From Liolophura sinensis (lineage: Eukaryota > Mollusca > Polyplacophora > Chitonida > Chitonidae): a DNA stretch of 52,915 nucleotides. Every line of letters starts with the position of its first letter. Within the stretch, counting starts at the first letter, position 1. Of the stretch, positions 10,880-23,400 are shown one piece after another. The notes under the pieces are model-generated. The model was given only the letters and a program-made list of their open reading frames with translations. It was not told the origin of the DNA and did not search any database. A program made the position numbers and the translations under genes. Where the stretch lies: assembly GCF_032854445.1 (NCBI RefSeq), contig NC_088295.1, forward strand, positions 31,740,470 through 31,793,384. Direction: 5' to 3'.

Positions 10880-12353
10880 CTTATTCATGTTAATGTGTAA
10901 TGTTAAACCCCATTTTGTTTTCATCATTGTCCATCTGAGTTTAGTTTATGTTGGAAAAATGCCTGTCGATTAGTTTGTGGGCACAGTCCTTTTGGTAAGT
11001 GGAAAATACAGCATTTTTGAAGTGGAACTGCTTTAGAAGTCTCCAGTTTAACCATCGAGATTTATCATTTGAATTTATGCAAACAAGCATTTTACTTCAT
11101 TAGATTTTGATTGCATTTATAACTAAGAATTCTAGTTTGCAGAAACGAAAGCAAGGCCACTTCATGACGTTCTTTTTTTCTCACCTGGAAGATAAGAAAC
11201 TTCGTACAAACTTGAAATACAAAATTTACCTGGAAAGTAATAAACAATGTCTGTATTGTACGTAGAATAACAAGAAGATTTCTAAACGAATTGCCACAAG
11301 ATTACAGAATCATGAGCTATGCCCGTATGAGCTAGGTGTCTGGAAAATGAAGGTCAAAATGTAATAGTTAAGTGGGTTAAAACTCTTCCTGAGGTAGATT
11401 GAAAAGATGCAGGATTTCACCGGTTACCTTTTACCATTTACCAATTATTACACTGTAGTTGCTGCCTTGGCTTTTTGTCTTTATGTCGTATTTTTTCATA
11501 ATGTTTTCCTGTGCATTCAAACAAGGATCATGTTGGTGGAATGTGGGTCCCCGAGGTCTGCCCACTTTTTTTGGGTTTGTTTTTATGCGATTGCTTATAA
11601 AATGTCATTTCAACACAACATTTTGAGTAATTGTGGACCAGTAATATCTAATAAATTGCATTTAACACTACAACAAAATCTGTAGCGAATCTGTCGGAAA
11701 TGAAGGTTGCCTGGAGTTTCACAACTTCATACAGATTCGCAGAATCCTCTCATAGCATCGCTTTGCAGCATCGTTGGCTCCCTTCTCGGCATTGCCATGT
11801 GACAATGCGGGAATAGAATTCTGCTATGGTGGCGCTATGCGGCTTTCATGTGTAGAATGTTGTGTAAACACTTTCTAAATATGTATCTTATGATGTCTGG
11901 AATGTTGTTACATCTATTTGACGGCAGTAACCTTAAATTTACTGCCAAGTAAATCCAGGAAGAGCCTGTTCACCAAAAGTTATCTCACACAACTATCGAA
12001 GAACTGGATTCGGACTGACAGGGGTTGTGAAATACCGTTCAAATAGCTTTTGAAACCCGTTTAAGCATAGAATGTTAGTTTTTGGTTTCAAATTTTCGTT
12101 TAACTATCAACAGCACATTTTACTGCTATACACAATCCCGCTGCACCAGTTTAACAAAGAGACTCTTCAAAGAAAGAAAGTAAAGAAAACACCTTTGTGT
12201 TCATGAACAATTTAGACAGTGGTAATATATTTCGGCCCTCCATTGGAAGGTCATATCAAAGAACCAAAGTAATGAAAGAGACTACAAATGAATGCTAATA
12301 TAAAGACATCACACACAAGATGCGATTTTTCCATCAGCATGCTTCTTACTTGC

Positions 12354-12449
12354 TTGTGACGGAATCCTGATGCATTGCGATCAAAAGAGGTTCTGAACAA
12401 AGCTGGACTCCCCAACAAGTAACACACGTCAGTGTTATAATGATAATAC
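12354..12449 (-). CDS. MATE exon 6 (TM4)
   Basis: IIIITLTCVTCWGVQLCSEP matches MATE TM4 with its C-W-x-x-F/Q-L-N/C-T/S-E core. The end is ambiguous. A GT donor 4 bases further (end 12350) is stronger but puts the next exon out of frame; a GC donor (A|GCAAGT) keeps frame. Confidence 0.8.
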
Positions 12450-12764
12450 CTGGAACAAAGATGTTTTTTTGGTGCAAATGAAGTATTATAAAAGTGATAA
12501 GTCGCCGAACTATAATCCCTGACCGGACTTTGAAATGTTGGACAAGGGTGCCCGTGACAGATGTAGAATGATATTTGTCAACTGAGGGAAATTTTTTATT
12601 TATTTTATCTTGAAGGGCCACACGCGTCTATATGTAAAAAGACTTTCAGTTCCATGTCGCATACTTTCCTTTCAATAACACAAATTTTCCGGGCTCGGAA
12701 GTTTGTATAACTTTCACACACAATTTGCAAATCAATGTACAGAACAGTTAATAAAATAACTTAC

Positions 12765-12813
12765 TTCTTTGGAGATATATTCCCCTAACATTCCGATTCT
12801 GTGCGCCAACTGC
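12765..12813 (-). CDS. MATE exon 5
   Basis: 16 codons plus one base; acceptor cttcag, donor GTAAGT. AVGAQNRNVRGIYLQR aligns ungapped with the family's T-Y/F-G-S-Q-N-x-x-x-V-G-x-x-L-Q-R. Confidence 0.85.
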
Positions 12814-13099
12814 CTGAAGTCGACACTGACATCAATACTAGTACTATTAGGTTTCTATCACAGTGCATGCAAATGGTCACAGGAAATGTCTATGAGCTGA
12901 GACAAATGACAGGCTATGTAAAGATTTTCAGATGTTTTGCTTATAGGCTGATCATAGTAAAATCTAAAAAGGCAAATCGCTTATTTTACAGTAAAAGCCA
13001 AAATGTCTCTGGACATGCAAGTGTGGAAAAAAGTGAAATATTTTTTAAACTTCATTTTGAGGTAAAATATTATAATAATAATCTATCGTCGTTTGGGTA

Positions 13100-13245
13100 A
13101 GATCTGTCAGCAACCTGCGGATGGTCGTGGGTTTCCACCGGGCTCTGCCCGGTTTCCCCCCACCATAATGTTGTCCGCCGTCGTATAAGTGAAATATTCT
13201 TGAGTAAGGCGTAAAACATCATTCAAATAAACAAATAAATCTTTT
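13100..13245 (+). mobile_element. SINE family A, 3' half, in MATE intron 4
   Basis: cagcaacctgcggatggtcg through ttgagtaaggcgtaaaacat and a caaataaa tail. Confidence 0.8.
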
Positions 13246-13276
13246 GGGGCTTTGCTATTAGTTGTTGACGGCTTAC

Positions 13277-13345
13277 CTGTGAAAATATTATGTCGCACGC
13301 GGCTGTCATTCCCATGCACACGAAAACTCCTGTCACGTTTAACAT
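13277..13345 (-). CDS. MATE exon 4
   Basis: 23 codons, phase 0; acceptor attttcag, donor GTAAGC. MLNVTGVFVCMGMTAACD corresponds to the family's N-V-T-G...G-L-x-x-A-C-D-T motif. A SINE lies 30 bp past the donor. Confidence 0.88.
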
Positions 13346-13649
13346 CTGAAAATAACATCACGTGATACCAAAGAAGAGACAGCGGTTAATTTCCCTTTCA
13401 TGAAACCAAAGATAAGACAAATAATGCTAGAAATCACTGGCAATACTTGTCATTTAGAATTTGAATTACAAGAATAAACTTACTAGCATTATCCCTCACA
13501 AGTTTTGTTTGTTAAGTCCGTGAAAATGCATGCTGACGTTGACAAAACTTTAATGAGCATGAATTCAGTGAGAAAATATATTTTGACTACATATTTGCCT
13601 ATTCTTGAGTTCTTCCGCAATAATTTGTACAGAAGTGGAAGAACCTCAC

Positions 13650-13751
13650 CGATGTATGGAGGGCAACTGCGTCAAGTTCATTTTGTCCAAGATGGCCGCA
13701 AAACATGACGGATACAGTTGACATAAAGAACATGCAGAAGGAGCACAAAGC
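13650..13751 (-). CDS. MATE exon 3 (TM1-TM2)
   Basis: 34 codons, phase 0; acceptor ctatatag, donor GTGAGG. MFCGHLGQNELDAVALHTS is the strongest MATE signature in the gene. Confidence 0.9.
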
Positions 13752-14872
13752 CTATATAGAAAACGGAAAAGGGTAGTGGTTAAATATGGGAGATATTGTA
13801 CTTTATACAATGTCCCATCCGTACAAGAGCGTTTGCAAAAGTAACAACGGGTAATATCGTTAAAACTATATTTTGTTCGTTGTATGCAAGGAATATGGGA
13901 ATATTTATTTTGAGGTTAAATCTGACAAATTTACTACATAAATATAGTAGGGAAAATCAATACGCCCGTGTAAAATGTAAGTCAGATGACACCTGATGCT
14001 TTTTTTTGGCTGGTCTCATCCAGGCATAAACCAGAGTCGACTTGTATTAAGCGCCAGTAACGTTACATGTACCAGAGTATCATCATCACGTTATGAACGA
14101 ATCACAATGGCTTTTTAAAAGTAATTCTGCCTAAACCATAGCGATAGGAGAGTGGAAGTTATCACTTTTTAGACATTTACATTAAAATAAATACGTTAAA
14201 ATCAATGCGTTAAACTAAAACACAAACTCCATGTAAGATAAAATGACAAGAGGACAGATTGTATTCGTTTACGTGTGACCATTTGACAACTACCACACTT
14301 TCGTCGTTCCCCTGGTTTTACTCTTTATGTTCTGTGGTAGTTTATCAAAATATTACATAACAAGATAACATATGAAGACAGACAGTGACAGTGTGATAAC
14401 AACATTTTGAGTATTTCTAGACCATTGACGTCTAGTAAATTGCATTTGAGATCTCTGCGCTTGTTTTACCATATTTTGCTTGATTCATGGCTCTAGGTGA
14501 GCGTTAAATGCTAATTTTAAGCATATGCATGAACAGTTAGAATAAAACCCTAGCTGCGGTAAACAGAATTTCACCGGTTACACGTCACCGTTTGGCAACT
14601 ATCCGACTGTCGCCGCTGCTCTGGTTTTATTCTCTGTGCTGCAGTCTATTTTATTCAGTACCAGACAAAATACTTGTCTTTTCATTGGACAGCCTCGGTC
14701 ACGAGGAGGACATGTATATTCCCGTGTTCTGCAGCCGACATTATATATGTCTGCTGACTAGGTTATCTCCCTTTGTTTGCTTAAGGAAAAAGTGGTCAAA
14801 TAAGTGAGGCGCTTCGCCTTTACCTCGGTCTTTTGCACTGAATTCGAAGGTCTTAAACAGAATAAATTTGTT

Positions 14873-14983
14873 ACATGGCTACTCAGTGATAGAGTACGGA
14901 AATATATGCTGTCAGTAACGCCTCGCCTAATATGAGGCTTACTGCCACCATAAATTTCCCTACCCTATTACTGAGTACCATGT
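14873..14983. mobile_element. Foldback (MITE-like) element in MATE intron 2
   Basis: Two arms of about 48 bp, gttacatggctactcagtga at the left and its near-complement ending tactgagtaccatgtaac at the right, with a loop of about 15 bp. A related, partly broken copy lies at 38755-38850. Confidence 0.7.
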
Positions 14984-15293
14984 AACTAATGATATTTACG
15001 TCACGGTGGCAATTTTGCAGCCATATAGCTGCAAGATCACGTTATACCTTCACTGCTGCTCTCTATCCCGGTTAGGTGCAAGTAACTCTTTCTAAATGCC
15101 TGAATGCTTTTTAAATACCAGAGAGTGAGTAAACATCAACATCATCTTGAACGTCTGGGCCACCAGGGCAAAATGTGTGGGCTAGAGTACTTCAAAGTAC
15201 TAGAGTATAAGTTATACGTATTAACAAAAATGGCAGAAGTAGGAGCAAAGTGTATCGAGATGTTTTTTTTTTATGCTAGAGGTGGTTACATAC

Positions 15294-15397
15294 CACTGAA
15301 CAGCCTAGTCTTGCTAGCTCTTTAAGCTCCTCCATAAAACCTGAGGGGAAAAGCCATTGAATCACGGAAATTTTCCTTCCACTCGGATCTTCACCAG
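15294..15397 (-). CDS. MATE exon 2 (N-terminal helix)
   Basis: 34 codons after the split Ala; acceptor gtttttcag, donor GTATGT. GFMEELKELARLG aligns without gaps with the conserved F-x-E-E-L-x-x-L-x-x-L-A-G-P start of MATE TM1; the usual GP is CSV here. Confidence 0.8.
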
Positions 15398-15514
15398 CTG
15401 AAAAACAAAAACATACTGTGTTAATATTCTAATCTTAAGACCTTACAATTCGTCTGTAGTGTCCATCTTTAATTCGGTAAAACTATTAAATCGCACAAAC
15501 GTGTCCTTTTTTAC

Positions 15515-15575
15515 CTGTGGCTTGGAGGGATCCATATACCGGAATTTCTTTCGACACAGTCAATTTCGTGCCCAT
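15515..15575 (-). CDS. MATE exon 1 (start)
   Basis: ATG GGC ACG..., 20 codons plus one base, donor GTAAAA. The split Ala joins exon 2 in phase 1. The N-terminus MGTKLTVSKEIPVYGSLQAT is cytosolic in the family and poorly conserved, so this exon rests on splice fit and position. Confidence 0.6.
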
Positions 15576-15716
15576 GTCTTAATTTCTCCCAGCAGTGCGA
15601 CTCTCGCCTCGTGAATCTTATAATTCCGTTTTATACCTGACGATAAATGAATAATATACTGATCAGAGACATTAAGGGGATAAAGGAGGAGGGAGGTGGG
15701 ATAAAAGGGGTTGTTT

Positions 15717-15850
15717 ACATTTATTATTTATTTGTCTATTTGATTGGTTGGGGGCCGGCATTGTGGTGGGAGGAAACCGAGTAGAACCCAGAGGAAATCC
15801 TCTACCACCCACTAGTTGCTGGGATCGTTACCACGTACAGGGGAAGATTG
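15717..15850 (-). mobile_element. Degraded SINE family A just upstream of MATE exon 1
   Basis: (attt) tail, then gattggttgggggccggcat and gtgggaggaaaccgagtagaaccc. The core is rearranged. It lies about 140 bp upstream of the MATE start codon, where a promoter would be expected. Confidence 0.6.
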
Positions 15851-16877
15851 AGCCACATTAGTACAAATGATTGACTGTAAGTGTTCGGCGGATGAATTCT
15901 TTAAAGTGTAATATGAACATACAATCTCCGTGTGGGTAGGCTTTCATTAAAATGATCAGTGCATGAATAATTTTTTTCAGTCATCACGATGCTACCTATG
16001 GCATTATATTTTTGTCTTTTATACCGTTCCTTGGAAATTCTATAATCCTGGGGAGACTCGCTTAATACACTTAACGCACTTGTACTTCAACATCTTCCCT
16101 ATAAACTTGTGAAAATTCGATTCTCTAGATGTAGAACCTGTCGCCGTCTTCGGGTCTATATTCGAGGTTATATAGGTATTTATTTTTTTATTTATTAAGT
16201 CCAACTTATGAATTTTTCACTTAGGAGAGCTGTCGGTTTTATGGATAGAGGAATCCAGTATGCCTGGGTAAAAGCATTGACCCTTTGTCAAGTTGCTGAC
16301 GAACGAATGACGTGCAGGTATATGCGCATGTTTTACGCATATCAATCACCAATCAGATAAATAAATAAATGAAATCAATTGTAAGTAACATCACTGCCAC
16401 TTTTTGTTACCTATTTCTGCTTAAAGTGTAGTGCTTGGAGGGGGTATCTCTATTAATACTCTATAAGTATTTACTTGAACAACTAGAATAAAGTCCTAAC
16501 TTAGGTAAAAAGAGGCCAGGTTTTTAGCAATTTCATAGTTCGACCATTGTCCATCTATCACAATGTGAACGCTCTCTGCTTTTACTCTCTACGCTTTTAT
16601 ATTGCACATCTGTTACAATTCCTATTTTAACATAGATACTTTTCTTTAAAGTTATGAAATTTATATTAATATGTTAGCACAAAACTTTATAAGGTCAGTA
16701 TACCTTTTTGCGTAAGTCTCGACAAAAATTAGGATGTGACTGATCCACTGCCATCCCATAATAGGTTTTTAATCAATAGCTTTGAATATTTGATCAATTG
16801 TAATCATGACGAAATTCATTGAATGAACTAAAAAAAACCAAAAAAAAAAAAAAAAAAAAAAAAAAACAGAAAAAGGT

Positions 16878-17010
16878 CTTCCAGTAGTGTGCGTATGGTC
16901 TTGGGTTACCTGATTTTCTCACACCATAATGGTGTGCTCTATCCTATAATATATAATATTCAAGTGTACGGCGTAAAACACAAATCCAGTAAATAAATAA
17001 ATAGAAATAT
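16878..17010 (+). mobile_element. Degraded SINE family A
   Basis: gtatggtcttgggttacc, cacaccataatggtg and gtgtacggcgtaaaacac with a taaataaat tail; preceded by a 30-bp A run. Confidence 0.6.
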
Positions 17011-20000
17011 ACGTTATACGGAAGGTCCTTTTGGTGGTCATATTTATGACTCTTCACATTGGTTCAATCCAAACATGTATATGACTGAATTGAGCTTCCG
17101 AACTTACCTTAATCCAGATTTGTGTCTTCTCGTTCTATATAACATTCTCTTGTGTACCGGCAGCGATGGTTCCATGGCATGACGAAAACGACTGATCTCT
17201 GCACTGATCTGATAAACCTAGTCACCTTTGTGTCTTTCCCGCAGACTTAAAAGCCATGTTCATCACCCCTGTAGACAACATGCATCGCGCATGGATGACG
17301 AGAGGAGTGGTTATACATTAGACAGGGAGGCCACATGCGTGCGTCAATTGTATCAACATAAACCGCTTTGAGTTTAGTTTAAAAATTAATTGTGATGTTA
17401 TTGATGCCTACACAACACTTTAAATAATTCTAGTGCCTATCACGGAGAGCCAAATCATAACCCCATCTGTGATTTGAACCATCACGCATGGCGAATAATC
17501 CTATATGCTTAACCCTACATTACAGTAAAGCTTACGATTGTCCTTGGCTTGATGGCGTAATCTTCTGTACCTATGAGCTTAGATCTTTGCTGAGCTTCAT
17601 GTATATTAACGTACGTACGGGTGAACATGGTGGTTCAGTACAGGTCCGTTCGTTTCGAAGTGCAGAACATGGGCCAGACCTGTTCTGTAATAGGCATTAA
17701 ATGGGCAATAACGTAGACGGCCTCGCTTTAAATGAAGCAAATCGGAAGCTTTGTGATGATGCAATAGTGTAACGACATTCTCTCCTGTCGGCACAAGCAG
17801 AATGTCTTCTGGATAAGTTCTCTCTGTACTTCATTTGTAATCCTGCCTCCCCGGAACGATCAAGTATTGTAAAACGGACGTGGCCCTGGTTAGTGCTTAA
17901 GTTCAGTTCAATTCAGTTTTTTATTCTTGACTTAAGCACACCTGCGTCTCATCTTTGACGTGCATATTTTAACAAACAGGATATGTGTATGTGAAAATAG
18001 TTCAGAATGTACGTGAATCATACCTGATTGTGTGTATTTGAGAATGAGCGACCAAACTGGGACATAAACCTGATCAACTCCTGTCAAGTACTATTAACTC
18101 GACATCAAAACAAGACAGCTACGCTTGCTTAGTTACGTATAGCATATATTATGATGGAAATAAGCTCTCTCATGCATGGATAATTCTCCACCCCCTGGGC
18201 ATACTTCTTACATCGCTTTACACCACTGCTACCAATAGACCACGAGCACGTTGGCTTGTTTAGCTTCACCACCGATGTCCTCACGCGGACTAATGCTCAA
18301 TATTTGTCAATAAAATTAACTGTTTGAGATATGTCCGTTAGAGTTAATGTTTTGCATACATTAAAAGAAGAAAGTGCGTGTGCATCAGATATTACAAATA
18401 ATGGTTTACATTTTTTTTGTGTTTTCTGACATCACCATGATTCAGCGACCTTGGCGTTGTTCAAGATTTTTTGTAAAGATTTAGTGACACTGATGTAAAG
18501 CCGACATATAAAGAGCGGCGTAGTGTATGACTGAAGTTGGTATAGTGGCTTATAAGGGAGGCGAGGGGTAGGTTAAATCCAGCGGCTGGTTGACGGTTAG
18601 ACATGAATGACCCTAAACACCACACTGTGAAGACACCCTATAGTTTTCTACTTACAAAATAATTTTACTTACCTAAGCAAGCAAGCCTCCTGTACAAGAG
18701 TCACACTCCTTAGACAAAATCAACACTTAGGAACGAATATTTTTGCATAGTTAGACTGAAACTTCAATAACGAGGCTCAAGGTAGGATATTACATTTTGT
18801 CCGCTAATTTTGCCGGAAATACTGCCGATGTGGAGTTAAACCCCAATCAAATTACTGCTTCTTGGTAAAGTTGACACTGTGTTAAATATGGTTCCGGTCT
18901 TTTTATTAGCTTATACTTTTGCAGTTATTCTTTTGAACTCAACTGTTACGCACGGACGCCCCCAGTAATGTATGTCATTGTGGTATATGTAATGTAAGGG
19001 CAGACATATATCTGGATGACAGCAAAGAAATCTAAGTGCATTGTGCACAAATGGCAGCTCAGCTGTGTCAGGGCACTACAACTTATGCCGCATGACGTGT
19101 ATTGTGTATCAGCTTGTGTTTTCACCGATTGCATGCTGTACTTCTGCTAAATTTTCCTTTGTTTTCTTCACTAATTCAAGGCGAAATTAGAAAGTTTAAA
19201 TGACGGTTGAATTTATTCATTTATTCAAACACATGTTCAATAATCAAAATATTAAAAGCCAACACATAACATCTGGCTTTGCGACTGTTAGATTATAGTG
19301 ATCACCAGAACTATATAGTATTTCAAACTGTGTCACCATGCTTAGCACGTTTCTAAACAATATCTTATACATAGGATACATTGCTCAAAACGAAACTTTG
19401 GGCTTCACATCCTAACTGCTACGATCATCATGATGAGCATGAGTCTTGGTATCCTGGATATCAGTTTAGGAGACGAACGTGTAAAGGTACACACAGCATA
19501 CAACGTTTAGAATCAAAACATGTACTAAGACTAAACGTATACCAAAGAACAGAACAGGACAAGTGTTTCACTTATTCTGGCACTGACGAACACTCGCTGG
19601 TCACCCGTCTTGCTAAAAAAAAAGGCTGGCTAAATTCGACTGATTACAATTTGTCTCACAGGTTTTCTACTTTCTCTGTAACTATAGGCATGCATTCACC
19701 TATATCTGGAACCATACATGTTTGGTGTAATGCACTGTAAATGTACGTATGGCTAGCTAGCAAATTATCCTCTTGAAGATAGCTGGGATCATATAACCAA
19801 CATTAAAAATGTTGCTCTGGGCAGAGAGGTCACACTGCTCTGTTATTTTTTGTGGATTTAGCGTCACGTGAACTACCCACATCTCTCCATCTTCACGCCA
19901 GCTGAATTGCCCTCGTCCCTCTCTTCACGGGTTTACCGGACTAACGTTCACGATGCGTTCTTGTGCCATCTTGAGTTGCCTTCGTAACTGCTCGATCAAC

Positions 20001-20276
20001 ACTAGTTTCTGCAAAGGGCAGGGAAATTCAACCAGTTATCTTCGGCAAAAATAAAAGCAATCATTTTGAAAATAGAAAGTTTGATTTTTAATACGACAGC
20101 ATCTGTAAAGATGACCTGAGGGCCAAGCATACCACTCAACACCATATTCATACTACGTGACTCTGTTCTGTGATACCTTTTTCGGTGGGTGTATAATTCT
20201 CACATTTTCATGCACAAGACTCCATTCTCAACAGATCATGCAGCAAATTGTTTCCCTCTTGTTATACAACCTAATT

Positions 20277-20432
20277 CTAGCTGAGAAAATCCCGAAGTAT
20301 GGTTAATACCTCCCGGTTCTGCTTCTGTAGGTCGTTCAGGCGCTGGTCCAATGATGTGGTCGTTGGCAGAGTCGAAACCTTTGACACATGGTCATCCATC
20401 GGCCCCGTGCGGCTCTCTTTGAAATACATAAT
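20277..20432 (-). CDS. GABA-B receptor exon 15 (C-terminal tail, stop)
   Basis: 51 codons and TAG. The acceptor is ttttaag. Leucine-rich heptads (LDQRLNDLQKQNREVL) match the start of the coiled coil through which GABA-B subunits pair, but the protein stops about three heptads in. Confidence 0.85.
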   Translation of the reverse strand: MMYFKESRTGPMDDHVSKVSTLPTTTSLDQRLNDLQKQNREVLTILRDFLS

Positions 20433-23400
20433 CTTAAAAGAGAAAGTAACAATCAAAGTTATACTAGCCACCAATATGGCGGTCCAGGTTTATGGTGAGT
20501 AAATGAGACATCCTGGTTCCTTTTAAGTAAACCAACTTAACTAACAAAGTGGCAACAAGGAAAACAAAGTATAAAATGAAAATGACCACAATAGTTCCAT
20601 TCTCAAAATTTCAAATTTATAAATCAATATTTCCCGTACATCAATGTTGAATGGTCTACCGCTGGCATATCCCCCTGTCGATGACACTAAAAACACACAG
20701 CATTGCCCTGAATGATGATTTAATTAAGAGGCATACCTAAATTCATGGGCGGTACGTAATGGAGCAGATATACTAATACATCCACCTACAACACCCCCCC
20801 CCCCCCCCCTTCCTTCCCCCAAGAAACTGAACATGTTACCTTTGGGACGAAGACAAGACACTGAGTGGCTGTGGTACCGAATACTGTGATTCCGGATAGC
20901 AGTCCAAACAACAAGTTCACGTTCTCATCCACAAACACAGACACGAGGACAGCGAGAAGACTGAGCACCACCACATTGTAGATACTCATACCGATGTAGT
21001 GGGAGTCGTTCAGAGCTTGTAGCTTAACCTGAAGGATTAAATTTATTTATTTATTTCATGCCAAGTTAATTTAGTTAATTTTTCACTTATACATTGGAGA
21101 TCAGTTTTATGGGTGAAGGGAACTGGGATGCCCAGGGTAAACAAGAAACTGGAATGCCCAGGGTAATCAGGAAACTGGGATGCCAGGAGTAAACAAGAAA
21201 CTGGGATGCCTAGGTTAAACAGGAAACTGGGATGCCCAGGGTAAACAGGAAACTGGGATGCCCAGGATAAACAGGAAACTGGGATGACCAGGGTAAACAG
21301 GAAACTGGGATGCCCAGGGTAAACAGGAAACTGGGATGCCCAGGGTAAACAGAAAACTGGGATGCCAAAGGTAAACAGGGAACTGGAATGCCCAGGGTAA
21401 ATAGGAAATTGGGATGCCTGGGGTAAACAGGAAGCTGGGATGCCCAGGGTAAACAGGAAACTAGAATGTCCAGTGTAATCAGGAAACTGGGATGCCCAGG
21501 GTAAACAGGAAACTGGGATGCCGGCGAAAACAGGAAACTGGGATGCCCGGGGTAAACAGGAAACCGGGATGCCCAGGGGTAAACAGGATACTGGGGTGCC
21601 CAGGATAAATAACGGACCTTTGGCACAGTACTTTCCCACTCAGGAGGTACAGATATGCACATGATAATATCTTAAATCACTTGCCGAAGGTTGATTGTTT
21701 ATTCTAGATTATTTCCAGATTTTTATTTCCTCCTATGTTTGTATTATTCAACAAATTACAAGCCGGCAACGTCATCTTCAATAGTAAACTAAAACACGTC
21801 CACGGAGGGTGCAGTGTGGAACTGTAAACATCACTAATACAATCATTGCACAATCTGTTGATGGACGATTATATCCAGAGTATTGATAAACTGTTCAATG
21901 TATCTTTCTCTATACACTTTTTCTGCAGAGTTTAAGTATTAAATAAATTCGGATACATCAGAATTATATTCAGGCCATTGTTCACGAATCGCCATTCAAT
22001 AACGTGCAAACTAAATACATTTGCATATGACAAGTTTTATTGAAGCCAACAAGTATGATGTAATATACTTACACACCATAATTCGCAAATATTTGCTCAA
22101 TTGAGTATAAACAGTGGCCATTCTGTATGTTCGAGAAACAATTTGCTAAAAGACAGACTAACCTTCCTTGTCTCCCAGGCCAAAAAAGAGCCGAACAAAA
22201 GGAGAATGCCTTGAATAGCGTAGAGTACCCCGAGGAAGTACAGTTGATACTGTGATTCACATCTGTTTATTTGAGGCTGGTAGACGGTGTCGCCGTTATC
22301 TGCAATCTAACGGACAATAAGTCCAATCAGTTCCATATCGGAAAGCAGTTAAACAGGCCAGGATGGATATACGTGGACTAAATCAATCTGTGAGGTCTGT
22401 CTGAACAACAAGGTGTGTGTCATTCGCATTATCAAACTCATATCAGCAGTGATCTGTCTGTAAGGAATGGGCTATAAATGCGTGTGTCATTAAACCTTTC
22501 TGTATCATTGATAAATTTATGCACACATTGAAAAACAAGTTAATTGTCTTCGTAATTTAGATATTTAGAGCCAAACAAAAGTATATTACATATATATCGT
22601 GAACATTGTGGAATAAAAACAGAATAATTTACAACGGGTGAAGTAATTTGTGTGAGAGTATGTAGCATGTGCTTCTTATGGGTGGCAAATTGAAAGCAAA
22701 TAAAAAAATAATGAAAGGTATCTTCACATGTATCATTACAGTAATGGCAAGTAGTATCTTCGATAATATTATACTTTAAAAGGTCTGCCCGAAGAGCGTT
22801 GAGTCCCATTCTCATTCTGCAGTGCTGGACAGATGAAAAGTTGCTAAAGTCATTATATAACGACATTAAATCACTAGACGTAGTAATAATTGATGGAGAT
22901 AGAAATTTTTGAAGTTCTTTAATTGAAGAATAGCGAATATGGTTAGGTAAATTATTCCAGTCCTTAGTTGTTTTCGGGAAGACGGAAGATTTATATATAC
23001 TGTTTGGCCTATTGTGACAAGCGACCTAGATCTCAATTTATTTTATTTTCAGATGTAATAAACTCAGTCATCTCTTCGGACAAAAATGTGTCATCAGCAA
23101 AAATATTGATATTACATTCAATGTTCACATTTATGTGATTTACAAAAATCAGGAAAAGAAGCGGTCCTTGAACGGAGCCTTATGGAACTCCACTTTGGAT
23201 AGAATATATGTCTGAATCTACTCCGTTTAAACAAACTTTAATTCTTCTATCAGATAAATAATTCTTTATCCATGTCAGTAATGGGTCCCCAACACCCAAC
23301 GGTCTCAATTTAAACAAAAGACCCTCATGCCAGACTTTATCAAAAGCCTTGCTTACATCTAGGAAAACTAAACACGTATCATTACCGTTATCCAGACTTC

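Larger units (their letters stand above)
6183..15575 (-). pseudogene. MATE/SLC47-type multidrug-proton antiporter, probably a decaying copy (17 exons)
   Basis: MATE proteins exchange H+ for organic cations across the plasma membrane. My model joins 17 exons into 1743 nt (580 codons plus stop), the length of animal SLC47 proteins. Conserved stretches include FCGHLGQNELDAV (TM1-TM2), MLNVTG...ACDIIFSQ, LQRS, TCWGVQL, LQDWGYFLRL, SVRVGQSRGAG and ALGGCGLQWIG, plus the extra C-terminal helix of animal MATEs. Exon order and phase match a MATE gene. Against function: exon 10 has an in-frame TAA (9758-9760, codon 284) where a short segment carrying two TM7 glutamates is missing; a third transport Glu is Tyr in exon 11 and a fourth is Asp in exon 14. 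Exons 6, 7, 12 and 14 need GC donors or a non-AG acceptor to stay in frame. Exon 7 and exon 16 are strongly diverged. Alternatives are an assembly or read error at the stop, or an expressed truncated protein. Confidence 0.82.
15576..20276. other. Intergenic region between receptor stop and MATE start
   Basis: It holds two worn SINEs (15717, 16878), a family D fragment (16190-16330), part of an unclassified dispersed repeat (16470-16620), a SINE family B end near 18825-18855 and an A run (16836-16865). A 119-codon plus-strand frame at 19381-19740 has no recognisable domain. The receptor 3' UTR and MATE promoter must lie here, but I cannot place them. Confidence 0.5.

Noticed and set aside
11850-11990. 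EQALPGFTWQ stretch as MATE TM5 exon
   Set aside because: Stops on both sides and wrong phase; the 10788-10879 candidate aligns better and keeps frame.
19381-19740. 119-codon plus-strand frame in the intergenic region
   Set aside because: No recognisable domain, no flanking splice or promoter evidence; compatible with chance.
21043-21662. Open frames of 198 and 150 codons with SQFPVYPGHP-type repeats
   Set aside because: They lie wholly in a 26-bp minisatellite in an intron; the peptide repeats come from the DNA repeat.
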